The notes under the pieces were generated by a model. That model was not told the origin of the DNA. It searched no databases and was given only the letters and a program-made list of their open reading frames with translations. A stretch of DNA of 64,000 nucleotides from Pseudocercospora fijiensis CIRAD86. Lineage: Eukaryota > Ascomycota > Dothideomycetes > Mycosphaerellales > Mycosphaerellaceae. Below are positions 22,759-34,881 of this stretch, one piece after another. A program made the translations under genes and the position numbers. The stretch covers positions 1,885,582 through 1,949,581 of the forward strand of contig NW_006921536.1 of NCBI RefSeq assembly GCF_000340215.1. Direction: 5' to 3'. The number at the start of each line of letters is the position of its first letter. Position 1 is the stretch's first letter.

Positions 22759-24269
22759 AAGAAGAAAGAAAGAAAGAGAGGAGGAAGTAGAATACGCGAA
22801 AGTATATTATTTCTGCTGCTATTGTTATACCCGATAATGCGAAGTCTATCGGATCTTACCTCGCACTATTATTATTAACAACCCGGCTTTACTTTAGCTA
22901 TTATCTAATAGCTTGGCATTCTTAGTAACGGGCATAAGCCTAGGCTAGTAACGCAACTACGCCTAAAAGTCCGCAACTACGCCTAAAAGCCCGCAACCTA
23001 AGTACCTTCCTATTTTAGCAAACAAGGCCTGCTAGACTTTAAGACTAATGCTACAAACTTATACCTAGTGCGCTTAATTAGGCCTCTATAGTTCCTATAT
23101 AATAGCCGTCGGTGCTTCGCGACCCTAAGTTAATATATATAGTACTTTATTGCAGACCGCTACGGTAATAGTACAATGCGCAACTCGGACCCTATATTCT
23201 CTAGGCAGTAGCATAGACGAGGCTAGTAGATAGTTTAGGTCGGCCTCCGCCGGTTCTTAATTAGCGGCCTCGACGATATAGGACCGATGCTAGGTGTTAT
23301 ACCGCACTTAGATTAAGCTTCTCTAATATCCTGCTAATACGCTGTACGGTCCTATGCCGTAATCCTGCAGGCTCTACCTAGCGGTCTATAATGTCTCCTG
23401 CTTTCCCTTCTTCCTGTCCGCAGCCTAGGCTCTACCTAGTAGTCTACGAATGTCTTCTACTTGCCTTCTCTTCTTGCCTGCACCTTTGTCCGTATAGTAG
23501 TAGCTATTAACGATCCTAAGTGTATAAGTACTATAAATTAGCAATTCCGCTATAAGACAGACTGTATCTTAAGGACTAGCTAACTTCGTCGATTCTAAGC
23601 TCGTTAAGCGCCTTATAGCGTATATCTTCGAGCATAAGGACTACGAGAAGGGCTACGAGGAAGGGCTACGAAGAAGCGGATATACTCGAGATAGGAAAGC
23701 ATACTAGCTGCGGCAACTAGGCTATACCTAGCTAACTCGACTAATACTACGCTTTAAGCACTTCGGGCAAGAAGTCTATAACTCGGTCGTCTAACGTTGC
23801 CGTTACTATAGGCGTATAATGCCGAGATTAAGAATTCATCGACATTAGGCAGTCCGGTCTAATCTTTAGTATAGTAAATCGTTATTATAGGTCGCGGCGA
23901 TGCCTCCGCCGGTAGTACGACTAATAGCTAACTACATTTCTAGAAATCGTCGGTATAATAGAAGAAAAGTAGTAGTACGGAATACAGTCGTTATAGCATA
24001 TTTATATTAAAACCGCTAGTAAGAATGTAGGAATTCTTTATCGAACTGCTAGTCGTTATATAACATCTCGCTATAGCAAGCAGTAGCGTACTCCTTCGGT
24101 TGTCGGTAGAAGTAGGTATACTAGCAGCAGTTAGTATTTAAGAAGGCTATATCTAGCGATTGTTACAATATTAATATCTATAACTTCTCGGCAAAGACGA
24201 AACGTAAACAATAGCAGAATATTAGCAATACCGCTATCCAAACTATAGTAGAATACTAGCATTTCCGCT
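22759..24269. other. RIP-altered unassigned DNA with a two-copy tandem duplication
   Basis: No gene recognised. Near 23,369-23,490 a segment beginning GCTCTACCTAG is tandemly duplicated, about 65 bp per copy. A short GAAGAAAGAAAG-type purine run follows the outer 5' LTR. Confidence 0.5.
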
Positions 24270-24615
24270 AGCCCGGAAGCAGAATCTTAGATATTACCGC
24301 TAATCTAGAGCTAGAATATTAAGATTACGGCTAGCCTAGAAGCAGAACCTTAGACATTACCGCCAATCCAGAGCTAGAATATCAAGATTACGGCTAGCCT
24401 AGAAGCAGAACCTTAGACATTACCGCCAATCCAGAGCTAGAATATTAAGATTACGGCTAGCCTAGAAGCAGAACCTTAGACATTACCGCTAGCTCGGATG
24501 CCGAATCGCGTTATTATAGCTATTTCGAAAGTAGAATCTTATAAATACCGCTAGCTTAGATGCCGAATCGTATTATTACAGCTATTTCGAAAGCAGAATC
24601 TCAGATATTACCGCT
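24270..24615. repeat. 63-bp tandem repeat array with unequal RIP between units
   Basis: Four units of exactly 63 bp start at 24,270, 24,333, 24,396 and 24,459 (each beginning AGCC), followed by two more diverged units of about 62 bp at 24,491 and 24,553. Units 2 and 3 keep CCAATCCAGAG where unit 1 has CTAATCTAGAG, so C-to-T changes are unevenly distributed among units. No protein repeat could be assigned. Confidence 0.8.
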
Positions 24616-24918
24616 ATTTTGTAGTCGAAACTTGACACTGCCGCTAGATTAGAAACTGAAATTTAACTATTACCGCCTGTCTATAGCGGAAATCTAGTAC
24701 TCGCTTTCAGGTTTCAATCGAATCCGAATACTTGTGCTACCTTCTACTAGAAATCTCGTATATGCTATCGCTTTCTAGTTAAAATCTAATAGTGCTTCTG
24801 CCTAGTAGCTAGAATTCGAGTACTACTACTAGTTTTCTAACTTAAATCTCAGTCGTGCTACGAGATTCCGGTTAGACTTATTATTTCGTTTCGGCTAGAT
24901 TAAAAGAAAGCAAAAGAT

Positions 24919-24951
24919 AACTGCTTGCGACAAGTCTTGTCGCAAGTAGTT
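24919..24951. repeat. 33-nt palindrome beside a tRNA-like relic
   Basis: Two 16-nt arms around a central T, with the inner CTTGCGACAAG / CTTGTCGCAAG pairing perfectly and one C/T mismatch further out. It ends five bases from the 3' end of the tRNA-like sequence at 24,956-25,070. Confidence 0.85.
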
Positions 24952-24955
24952 ACAA

Positions 24956-25070
24956 TATCTATAATAGGATTCGAACCTATACCTCTAGATTAGGTCGCCT
25001 AATGGCTTGTAGTACTATAACAGACACCTACAACTCCTGTCTAGTATGCTAGTTATTGCACTATGCGGAC
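24956..25070 (-). pseudogene. Degenerate tRNA-like sequence with a ~42-nt insert in the anticodon loop
   Basis: On the minus strand GTCCGCA (25,070-25,064) is followed by a D-arm-like GTGC...GCAT and an anticodon-stem-like CTAGA...TCTAG. A T-arm ATAGG-TTCGAAT-CCTAT precedes the acceptor remnant TATAGAT. The acceptor would pair fully if three positions are RIP changes (TGCGGAT to TATAGAT). About 42 nt too many lie between the anticodon stem halves, longer than most fungal tRNA introns. The anticodon cannot be assigned. It is a tRNA pseudogene or the head of a tRNA-derived repeat. Confidence 0.55.
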
Positions 25071-25144
25071 TCGCATTGCTTTATTAGATAACTAAGCTAA
25101 TTTGACTTGTATAGATGAAGTGATGCTTACTAACTAAGCTTGAG

Positions 25145-25296
25145 CTTAAGCTCGAAAGCTAACTTTAGTTAATTATAAGATTTAAACGATAGGCCTTAAG
25201 CTCGAAAGCTGATCTTTAGTAGATAATAGATTCAAATAACAGGTCTTAAGCTCGAGTGCTTAGCTTTAGTAGATTACGAGTTTTAGGCGATAGGCC
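25145..25296. repeat. 50-bp tandem repeat, three units
   Basis: Units start with CTTAAGCTCGA at 25,145, 25,195 and 25,245 and end with a GATAGG/AACAGG block. They lie just beyond the tRNA-like relic. Differences between units include both transitions and other changes. Confidence 0.8.
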
Positions 25297-25734
25297 TACT
25301 AGCTAATACGCCGACGATTATTATCTCGAAGACGTCTATGTCTAGTATAGATACATTCGGTTAGGTTAATTCCAATAGTAGAAGAGAACAGCTAATAGCA
25401 GCTATACTAGTCTATAAAAGGCTATTTGAAGTAGAAGCTATATACTAATAACAAGGCAAAGCAGAAGCTGCATTCTAGCTATTAAAAGCAGAAGCTAACT
25501 ATTAAAAGCAGGTTCTCGACTATACCGCTAGCCTTAAGGCCGATTATTCAGCTTATTATAGATTCTTTTATAAGGCTAACATCTTAGGCAGCTCGAGAAG
25601 CAAAAAGAAGTGTCTATAGCATCGCCGAAGCTACGAATATTTAATAGCGCATAGACGTTACTAAGCGAGAAGGTAAAGAACGAGTACTAAGACGACTAGC
25701 AAGTCTTAGTATAGTAGACAAACGTTACTCTTAG
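25297..25734. other. RIP-altered unassigned DNA
   Basis: Contains short dispersed AGAAGCTA/GCAGAAGC-type repeats (about 25,425-25,510). No frame or RNA is supported. Confidence 0.5.
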
Positions 25735-25996
25735 AGAATTTTGGAAAGTAGTAGAGACGGATGTTGTATTTCTTAGCGAAGTAGTCGTAGTAGGATATAG
25801 TTACCTCGTTGCCTTAAGGGTCGGTAACCTGTACCTTATACTACTTAGCGTCCTAGTAGATAAAGCGCTCGATGCAATACTCGTCCTCGTTCTGCTAGCT
25901 ACGGTGCTTAGTAATAACGCGGACCTTATGGAACTTCTTAAGACTAAGACCGTACTTACCCTTCTCGCCTATCTTCTAGAGACTAGTTTAAGTCTA
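25735..25996 (-). pseudogene. Argonaute PAZ-domain relic, copy 1
   Basis: On the minus strand a single register reads GEKGKYGLSLKKFHKVRV, then ITKHRS, YCIERFIY and GNEVTIS, and ends DYFAKKYNIRL. These correspond in order to the linker-PAZ region of Argonaute proteins: the KVRV strand, then a GxxVTV-xxYF-xxKYNIxL ending, as in fungal Ago/QDE-2. The stops present are TAG/TAA at positions expected to be Gln, consistent with RIP. Similarity is lost after the last block, and neither a PIWI nor an N domain is evident nearby. RIP acts on duplicated DNA, so an Argonaute gene or an element carrying one was probably duplicated here. A second, poorer copy is at 36,421-36,645. Confidence 0.65.
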
Positions 25997-28900
25997 AGGA
26001 AAAACAAAAGCTTTTAAAACTACGTAGACTACTAACTAAAGCAGATAAAACTAGCAGAACCGGGGGAAGTTAATACGTACGACGAGACGTATAGGTACTA
26101 GAGGAGGTAGAGGAGGCACGAATAGTAGTAGTTATAGCGGTAGTAGTACTATAGGACCGGCCGGAGGAGCGATAGGAGGCGGCAAGGCAAGCGGCGCTAG
26201 ACTAAACACACCCGGCGCAAATAGTCTAAGACCTTATAGATTTAGCAATAGTGCTATTCGAGGTAGCTGCTAGGGTACGGCCGTGCCCTATCTAGATTTA
26301 TATTAGTAGTAGGAACGACGATTCAACTAGGCTAGAGAACAACTTACCTAGCCCCGAAGCGAGTAGCCCGCCGTAGGAGCTGTGCTACTACTGCTAGTAT
26401 ATCGGCCTCGTTGAGCTTTATAACGGCTATATTTCCTAGTTAGCGCGTACTTAAGATAGAGACGAGCCTGCTAGGGCAACTTACAGAGTGCTAGTACTAT
26501 CTTTGTTACTTTCTATACCGTTAGCGTAGTTCTTGTATTTAAGGTAATGCTATTATAGAAGAGAGCGAGAAAGCGTATATAGTATCGATAAACTAAATAG
26601 AAGAGAAGCGTCTTAGGAAGCAGGCAATATATAAGCGTAAGAGTAAGGTAAGTTTAGTAGGTTTAGTTATTTAGGTAAGCTCGTATTGTTCTGAATGTTA
26701 ATAGGAAACTCACAACCTAGCGTTCCTTCCTAGCAACGTCGTAGTACGCTCTAAGGCGTTAACGAATGCGGGAATACTATACTCTACCGAGACAAAGAGA
26801 ATCGAGTCTATCGAGAAGGCATTTAAATCTTTAAACTAGGAGCTATTAAATTTATTAAACTAGGAGCTATTTAAGCTATTCAAACAACTAATGTTAAAGC
26901 TAGAAACTATTTAAATCAAACAGCAGGACCAATGCTAGAAACAATAGAATCTATATTAATACTCGATGCTTAGCCCTTCTTGCAATCCTTCTTGCCTCCC
27001 GCAGATCCCGGCGATATTAGAGGAGGTGTCTGCCCTAGATAATGTCCCTAAGCTGCCTTGAAATTCTCTCGCGCTATACCTGTAGCCTCTCGCTCGATCG
27101 CTGCCTAAGCTAGCCCTTAAGATCTAGCACTCGTCGGCTAGACCTACTACTAGTTAACTTAACGCTACATTTCCTAGTCTATACGCTATACCCGCTCGGT
27201 AAATAAAGGCTGTTGCTGCAAATTAAGCGGCGCTAGCTTCTTCGAAGCCTTCTTACTATCGTTCTAAGAGCTTATCGTAGCGACTAGGTTTAGTGCTACG
27301 TAATTAAGCTTAGAAAGACGTTTAATCTAGATGCTCGATACTTAATGCTTAATACTTAATGCTTGATGTTCGACGCTTAGTGTTTAGTGCTTAGTATAGA
27401 GCCTAGGTTATTAGTGTATGCTTTCGTTGTCTCGTAGGGTGTCCTACTTAAGAGGGGATCGAGCTATAATAAGTACTACTCTTCGACTAAAAGTTTGCTA
27501 CCGTTGCCTACGAGAACGTAGCTGTCTAGTAGCAAGCATAACCGACAAGCATAACTAAATGACTACTATAGTAAGCAGTATATGCCGTATAATAGACGGT
27601 ATAGCTATAGCTAATATACGGAAGATTACTACTCGGAACAAGGCAATTTCTAACGTAGGAGATATACTAATACTAATCTAAGTCGCAACACTAGAGCCTA
27701 TAGCTCAATTTAGGTCCTATACTAGTCGTTAGAAGCAGGGGATTATCCTTCGCGGCTTTACAACCCCTATTCTAACGTATTAGGTTCTTACTCTAAGGTA
27801 GATATATAAAGGCCTAGCTATCGGCTATAACGCGGAACGCTTAGAGATACTAGCTTATCTAACCCTCTACCTTAATACTATTGCCTATTAGTTACGTCTG
27901 TTTCGTACCTACTATCTATCTAGGTCGAGTAGGTCGTTAGCTAGATCTCCTTACTATCGGCTTGCTTTAAGTTAACGAGTAGTCGGTAGTGCTAGCTATA
28001 TTAGAGGGCCGTTTGCTCGCGCGTACTATATTAGGAACGCAGGCTCGTATTGCGGCTACGGACTCACTCGATTAGCGCCATTTGGACTATTGTTATCGTG
28101 CTAATATCCGAACCCCGCTAGGTTTCGAGTTAGACTATTCGGAAATAGGGTGTCCGTATCGTGCATTATTAATGCCCGCTAGCTATTTAAGCTAAAACCG
28201 CGATAACGCCTAAACATCGTAAAGGCAACTCGCGTTGTCTAATTCGGAAGGCCTTAGATGCCTGCCTCTCTAAGGTCGAAGCGATAGGTAGTGTATCTAT
28301 TTCTATTCGGCCCTATTCGTACCTATACGACTAACTATACTATAGTCGCAGGGCCGCTATTGTTTAGTAGTTCGTACTGCCTCGTAGCAAAATAGACCGC
28401 ACCTAAGGAAGCTCTACCTACGCCGTTCCGGACTAGGCCGATACTAATACCCTTCGAATGTTAGTTTCCGTACGGAGACATCGACGACTATAGGCACTTA
28501 CTATCCCCGAACTACTACGAAGTGGACTATAATCCGCTTCGAAATAATTGAGTTGGGACTATAGGTCCCGGTTCTGCTATATATTGTTAGACATTTCGTC
28601 GGCGTTGCTCGAGTGTTGTATACGGTTTAGTAATTAATAATTGTTGTTAGAGAAGGGAAGAAGGATTGCTATCGACTAATTAAGGTTAGTTATTAAAGGA
28701 GTAAGGAAGGATTGCCGTTAACTAAAGTTGATATAAGTAGTAACTAGCTACTTACCGGAGCTCCTACCTTATCGCCTAGAAAGCGTACGTAGTTAATAGA
28801 CGAAGTTACGCGGTATATAACGGTTTAAGTTATACTAGTAGTAATATTTCCGCTATTATATACTGTCTCTAGAAGCAGGCGCTAGTTGCTACCTACTATC

Positions 28901-29990
28901 CGCATAGAAAAGCAGGTATCTAACGCTAGTACTAAGCCCTCGGTTGAACTTATCGACAATAATAACAACCTCCGGAATACAGCTATCTTCTCGACAACTT
29001 AAATATATATCTAAGCCGATCCGAATACTCTATTATAGCTTCTACCTACTTCGACGTCGACGGAGGTATAGTACGATATTAAGACTAGCAGGTATAGATC
29101 TAAGAAAGCTAAGAATCGATAGATACTAACTATACGCTTTAGGTCTCGTATATCAAAGTTAGTAAGGTCGTTTATACCGATAGATCGATAGCTCTACTCG
29201 CGATCGGTCGCAAGGAATAGCGTACGGACAAAACGAATAAGTAGTATGCCGCTAAACTATAGACCTTTATCGTTATCGAATTCGATCGATACGATATTAA
29301 GTAGAGCGAGCTATAGTAGGACCTTCGCGGCCTCTAAGACTCGAACGTGTTTATTATATACGAATAGAAGGACCTAAGCGGCATTATAAACCTACCTCGT
29401 AGCCTAATCGAAAGCAAGAAGATTGGAATAGCTATATAGCGCAAGGAGGGTATAGGATCGCTAATGTATCCTAAATTCTATAGGATTCGCTAGTTTAAGA
29501 GATATAACGATCTTATATCTATATAACGGATCCGTAAATTAGAGGAAGACTATACTATTATCGGCTTTAGTAGTAGCGCGAAGCTAGCAATATATAGCTA
29601 GTGCCGCAATGCCTACGATAGTAAGCTATAGCCGACGTTAGTCCGCGAGCGTAGATTCGAGCCTATAATAGCGTAGCCGTAGTTCTAGCGAATATTCGGC
29701 TAGTAGAAGGAGAATGCGAGCGAGGATCGACGTTGATTAAGTATATAGCCTTATTAATATTATAAGGTGATTTCCTTCGAATAGTAGCGTATAAGGAGAC
29801 TAATATAATACTAAGTCTACTACTCTGTATTTGCCGTTCCGTACGAGATCGCAATGCTATAGCTGCTATAGTAGTAATAATATGCCGCTAATATGCTTTC
29901 TAACATTATCTGTAAGCTCGTAGCTTAATCTTTATCGGATACCGCTATTGCGCTACCTAATCTCTACTAAGAGGTCTACGATTGAATGCG
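25997..29990. other. RIP-altered unassigned DNA with small degenerate repeats
   Basis: A plus-strand Gly/Ser-rich frame (TRGGRGGTNSSS...) lies at about 26,090-26,270 next to the PAZ relic. Tandem AAACTAGGAGCTATT-type units occur at about 26,830-26,930 and a TTAATGCTTAATAC-type minisatellite at about 27,340-27,405. A plus-strand relic frame at about 29,130-29,900, interrupted only by TAG/TAA, probably comes from a mobile-element protein I cannot identify. Confidence 0.45.
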
Positions 29991-29995
29991 GTTAA

Positions 29996-30112
29996 CTACC
30001 GAGCAACGTAGAAGTCTAGCTACCGAGTAAAGTAGGACTTTAGCTATTAAGCACCGTAGAAGTCTAGCTATCGAGTAGAGCAGAAGTTAGGCATTAAACG
30101 CAGAAGTCGAGC
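29996..30112. repeat. 24-bp tandem repeat, four to five units
   Basis: Units start at 29,996, 30,020, 30,044 and 30,068 with CTAYYRAG and carry GTAGAAGTCTAG-type ends; a fifth, shortened unit follows at about 30,091. The unit length is a multiple of three, but no open frame survives. Confidence 0.75.
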
Positions 30113-33100
30113 ATTACTGCTTCCGGGGTTAATAAAAGTTGCTAAAAGTTCTCGATATCGTCGAGTAAACTATATAATACACTGCCGCTAGGCTTGCTAA
30201 AAGTTGCTAAGTCTTAATAAAAGTTGCTAAATGTTCTCGAGTCGCTATTTAGAACTAACAAGTTTAAAGCTCTAGTATATTGCCGGGCAGGGAAGATAGT
30301 CTGCAAAGACAGTTATTATCGAACGAGGCCTTGCCGTAAAGGTAGGCCATTAATTGCTAGAAGCCTAGGGGCCTAGCGGATTATAATTCGATGTTTATCT
30401 AGTTGCTAGAAGCTTACTATATTGGTCTACCGGATTATAGTGCGGTATAGGTTGCTAGGAGGCGACCTTTACGGTCGGTAGATTGAAATATAGTCTGTCT
30501 AATTATAATGTAGTGCTTATTAAGACCCTTCTCGCCTAGCTTGCGGCCCTTCTCTTTATTAAGGCTAACGGTAAGACGTAGCTCGCGCGCTCGGTCTTAG
30601 TATATATATATATATATCCGCTTAGGCGCATTATACTAATCCTGTTATAATAGCTTGTCTATACTAGACGTAATCTTTCCGCTAGCCCTTAGCAACTTTC
30701 GGCAACTTTTAGCAACTTTTATATGCTCTAGGCACTTAGTAGAGTCGTTCTGTTTAGCGCGCGTATGTCGAGCGGCGTATATACTAAGTAGGTAAGAGGG
30801 TAAGCCCGGCTTCGCGGCGATGTAGTATATACTATATTCTTATAGCCTTTTGTCTCTTAGCAGCTTTAGGAGCATATATATAGGGGCCTAGGGAGGTATA
30901 GTAACTAGCGGGTACGGCCGGAGAATGGCTTAGCGTAGAGTACTTTCGTATATTGCCGTATCCTGCCTATAAAGGATTAGCGTATGCTTCATTTCGAGCG
31001 GCGGAAGATTGAAGTACGTCCCGGGCTTCTACAATGCTATTCCGGGGGTACTTGCTACTACTTTAGGCGACTGCTAGGCACTTCGTATAGTAAATGCTAG
31101 GAAAAGTAGGGCCTTGCTATTATTAATCCCGCTAGTAGCAGCTGTCTATATAAAGTTTTAGCATCTCTTAGTAACTCTTACTAACTTTTAGCTAATAAGA
31201 AGGCGCAGATTAGAGCGGCTAGAGTAGAGTAAGCATCAACCCTCCTAGTCCGCTCCTATAATAATAGGGCGAGCGAACGAGCTATTATATTACTTGCCCT
31301 ACATTTCCCTAGTAGTAAGGTTTAGATACTATTGTTAGTTTGTTTTACGTTACTCCTTAGTAGGACAATATAACTTACTCCGCTCTTAGTCTTATAGGTA
31401 TATATCTTAGATCTCTCTCTCGTTTCCTTCCTTTCCTTCTTCCTCTACTAGATATCGTATATACCCTCTTACCCTCGTCTATAGCATTACCTTAAATATA
31501 AGAACTACGTTAATAGTATAGAAAGTAATAAAATGCTAGGTCCTTTCTTTACTCCGGCCGCTAGCGGCTACCCTCTCTTAGGTATAGATATATGTATTAG
31601 TTAACAGCTTCGAAGGTATTAAAAGGGCGAGATAGTACTAATAGGCATATAGGAGGAGCGAGTAACGGCGTACGCTACTCGGCGCGTTCGTCGCGCAATC
31701 CGCCGCCGCCGCCTCGTCGCTGCTCGTCTGCGTACGTAGTAGTAGTAGTATTAATAGTAGAAGTATGCTAATCTTAGTCTTTAGCGTATCGGTAAGAGCG
31801 TATACTAATATATCTAAGCGGCCCCTTCTTTATAACCCTTTAGGGTATAGTAACGTACGTATCTTTATCTATCGATCTCCGAGAATAATACTAATATACA
31901 TAATAGCTATTAGCCTCCGCTAGTACTAGTACCTGCTCTTGCTCCTACTCTAGCTACTCTAGCTCTAGTTCTAGTTCTAGCTCTAGCTCTAGCAACCGCT
32001 CCTGCTCCTACTCTAGCTCTGCCGTAGGACGGTAAGTAAGTGTCTTTAAGCTCTAGTTGTTAGTAGTTTTAGCATGCTAACTATATTATAGCGACGACGA
32101 CATTAACTTCGGCCCTATTAGCGACGAGTAAGTTATTGCTTCGTACCGCTTACTATTATAATAGATACTAACTATACTATAGTAACGACTACAATCCTAC
32201 TAGCGCTAGTAGTAACGATAACGAAGAGTAAGTAACTAATTCCTATCCTACTATCGTATTAGTGTAATTGCTAACTATGCTATAGCGAGAATAAACCCTT
32301 TACTAGCCCTACTACCGCCGCGTTTGCGCCGCCTCCTACTACCGCCGTTCCTTTCTTCGCTCCGCCGGCCGTAGCACCGATAATAGGCAGGCAGGTTAGC
32401 AATATACCGCCTATCCCGGCCGGAGGTGCTATCGTGCCTCGCCCTTAGCCTGCTAGACCGCCGATTCTAGGTACGACGCCTAAGCCTGCTTAGGTAATAG
32501 GATAGTAGTAGTCTCCGGGCACTATCGACCGTAAGTTATATTAATTAAGTAAGCGATAGAACTAAGTATTAACATATTTGTAGCCGCCTACGCTAATCGC
32601 TTGCCGTAGCTGCACTACGTTGTCCGTATTATAGAGACGACGTTAGGCCGTCGCTTTGCTCGCCCGTACGATACCTACCGTCGCGATAGCTTCGAATACT
32701 AGGGTTATTTATCGGGCATTAAGGCCTATATTAAGAAGCCTAGCCGTAGTTGTGCTCGCTATCGTCTCCGCAAGGTATAGCATTTGTCTTCTTATACTAA
32801 TATTAAGACTTAAAGCTAACATTGTTTTAGATCTCTTACTCTTACCGCGACGAGGAGCCTAGGCTCGAGCTTAAGAGCCTAGCTCTAAAGCTAGATAGTT
32901 TCGGTAGTAGCTTCGGTAGTAGCTATAGTAGTAGCAAGGATAGTAGGATAGGTAGTAGTGCTTGCGGTAGCCTCGCCGCCTACTAATTCTTTTCCTTGTT
33001 CGCGTAGTAAGACCTAAAATATAGTAGTAAGTCGTACGATGCTTACTAAAGGTATTCGGTGTTTAGCGTTTAGGCACGGCAGCTAGTCTGCTTCTTTGTT

Positions 33101-34600
33101 TATTTCTTTGCTTTACTATTATTGTTTGCTAGCCTTCGGGCATAATAGGCTATATTCTTTGCTTTGTTTTTATACTCTTAGCAGGTCTTCTATTTAGCGT
33201 TTAGGCATAGCAGTTCTGCTGCTATAAATAAACTCTCTTCTCGCTCTACTAATCCTGCTACTATATTAATCTTCTAACGCCCTTATTCCTTAACTTGCTA
33301 GCGTACTAATAAGCACTTTACAGGTGTAAAGTAGAAGTCCTTCTCGGATTGCTATAGATACCGGTAGCGTTACTTATAGATTAATAGAGGGAAACGAATA
33401 ATAGAGGCACTATTAAATTAAGTCGTTTAAGCTACTTTCTGCTAATACAAGCTAGCAAAGGTGCTTAATACGATAGCGACGGCTCCTAGTAATAGTAGAG
33501 GACCTTAACGGCTTCGTTGTAACTAGTCTTAAGAGTTAGTACTAATAATACGGCCTAGCTAGGCGTTATTGTTAACGTTTAACTTAGCGACCTCTGTTAT
33601 ATTTAAGAATGCGCGGGGTGAGTATAGCTCTTCCTATCGCCGTTAATGCCGCTATAGGATAGACTATCTTGTTAATAGGCGACGCTAGACGGTTAGTGCG
33701 TCGGTTAATTTGCTAAAGCCTTAACGAGCTAGGGAGGAAGAGCTATAGTACTGCTTAGAAGAATTAGAGCTTCCGATATCCTCGTCGATCCGGTATTAGC
33801 ACTAACGATGCCGCTATCGGCGGAGCGTACGAAGCTAGTCTGTCCGCTCTATATATTAGGGTATAGCGTAGGGCTAGGTCTACGCTTAGTAGAAGTCGCT
33901 AGCTCGCTTACGGTACCTGCTTAGCTTCGGTGGAATTCTAGCGCTATCTACTAAGAAATTGAGGTTAAGAGGGTTTAGATTAGCGACTAGATAATAGAGC
34001 TATAGAGCGGGGGGATAGAGCAATGCGAGGGATAAAGTACGAGTCTACGAACATATATATGTTTCCCTCGTATATATTAGTATAAGGGGAGAATGTGTTC
34101 GTAGTAGTATCTTGTTTATACGATCCTAGTACGACCGTTGAATAAGACATTGATCTCCTCTTTTATAGTCGCTATATCGTCGCTATAGCTTAGCAAAGAG
34201 ACTGCCGAAATATAGCAGTTGCTTGCTACTAGCACTTCTAAAACCTAGCTCTTCTTACGCTTAGCAAGCCTTCGATGCTAATCTTAAGGATAGGTTGCTG
34301 TCTAGCCTAGGTTTAAGCTTAGCGATAGTCTGTTCCGGTCGTCGATTTCGGATATATAAAGAGTAGTTTTATTTATTCGAGGCCTTCTACTATACGCTCG
34401 AAGAGTTAGCTTCGTGCCTTAATATTATAGCATATAGTGCGGCAATACTGCTTTCAATTCTTCCGCTTCTTTATATACTTAGCAGCCTTGCCGTTTGTTT
34501 TAGGATTAGGCTTATATCGATCCTCGAATTTCATTAGGTCGTCGTTCTAATCGTCTAGCATTCGAAGACTGCTTAAGGACCGCCTATTAAGCAGTTACAC
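30113..34600. other. RIP-altered unassigned DNA
   Basis: Holds GCTAAAAGTT-type motifs at about 30,128-30,230 and 30,690-30,720, and an inverted pair CCGTAAAGGT / ACCTTTACGG (about 30,334 and 30,456) around roughly 60-bp direct repeats. There is a short TA run near 30,600-30,617 and a Ser-codon-like CTAGCT run near 31,960-32,000. A plus-strand frame at about 32,390-32,860 is Pro-rich at its start (IPPIPAGGAIVPRP) and then basic; a 68-codon piece remains open. No family recognised. Confidence 0.45.
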
Positions 34601-34725
34601 TGCCTCTAGTTATATAAACTGCTAATAGGCGCGAGAGCGTTTACAATCTATATACTTGCGTAATACTCGATCGAGAATGTCTCTTTTATACTAGAGTAAC
34701 CCGAGTTCGAATCTCGGAGGGGCTA
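34601..34725 (+). pseudogene. tRNA-like sequence, long (125 nt)
   Basis: The T-arm CCGAG-TTCGAAT-CTCGG at about 34,701-34,717 is canonical and intact. The acceptor 3' strand AGGGGCT pairs with GCCTCT at 34,602-34,607. A D-arm-like TAATAGGCGCGAGA lies in between. The extra length suggests a type II (Leu/Ser-like) tRNA with a long insert, or a tRNA-derived repeat; the anticodon is not assigned. A TATTCTTTT stretch follows, as in RNA polymerase III terminators. The roughly 65-bp 3' flank resembles that of the next tRNA-like sequence. Confidence 0.5.
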
Positions 34726-34881
34726 TATTCTTTTGCTAACGTGTTGTTCTTTTATAAAGGTCTTATTCTTTATCTATCTTAGTCTTTTTGGATTTTTATA
34801 TAATTCTTCGCAAGTATTATATATTATCTTTAAAGACTGCTATCCTATCAAATTATACCGCGCCTATCTCTATATCTTTTT

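Noticed and set aside
1398..32000. Inverted duplication linking the AGAGCT repeats at 1.4 kb and 32.0 kb
   Set aside because: Beyond the simple repeat the flanks do not match in either orientation by eye.
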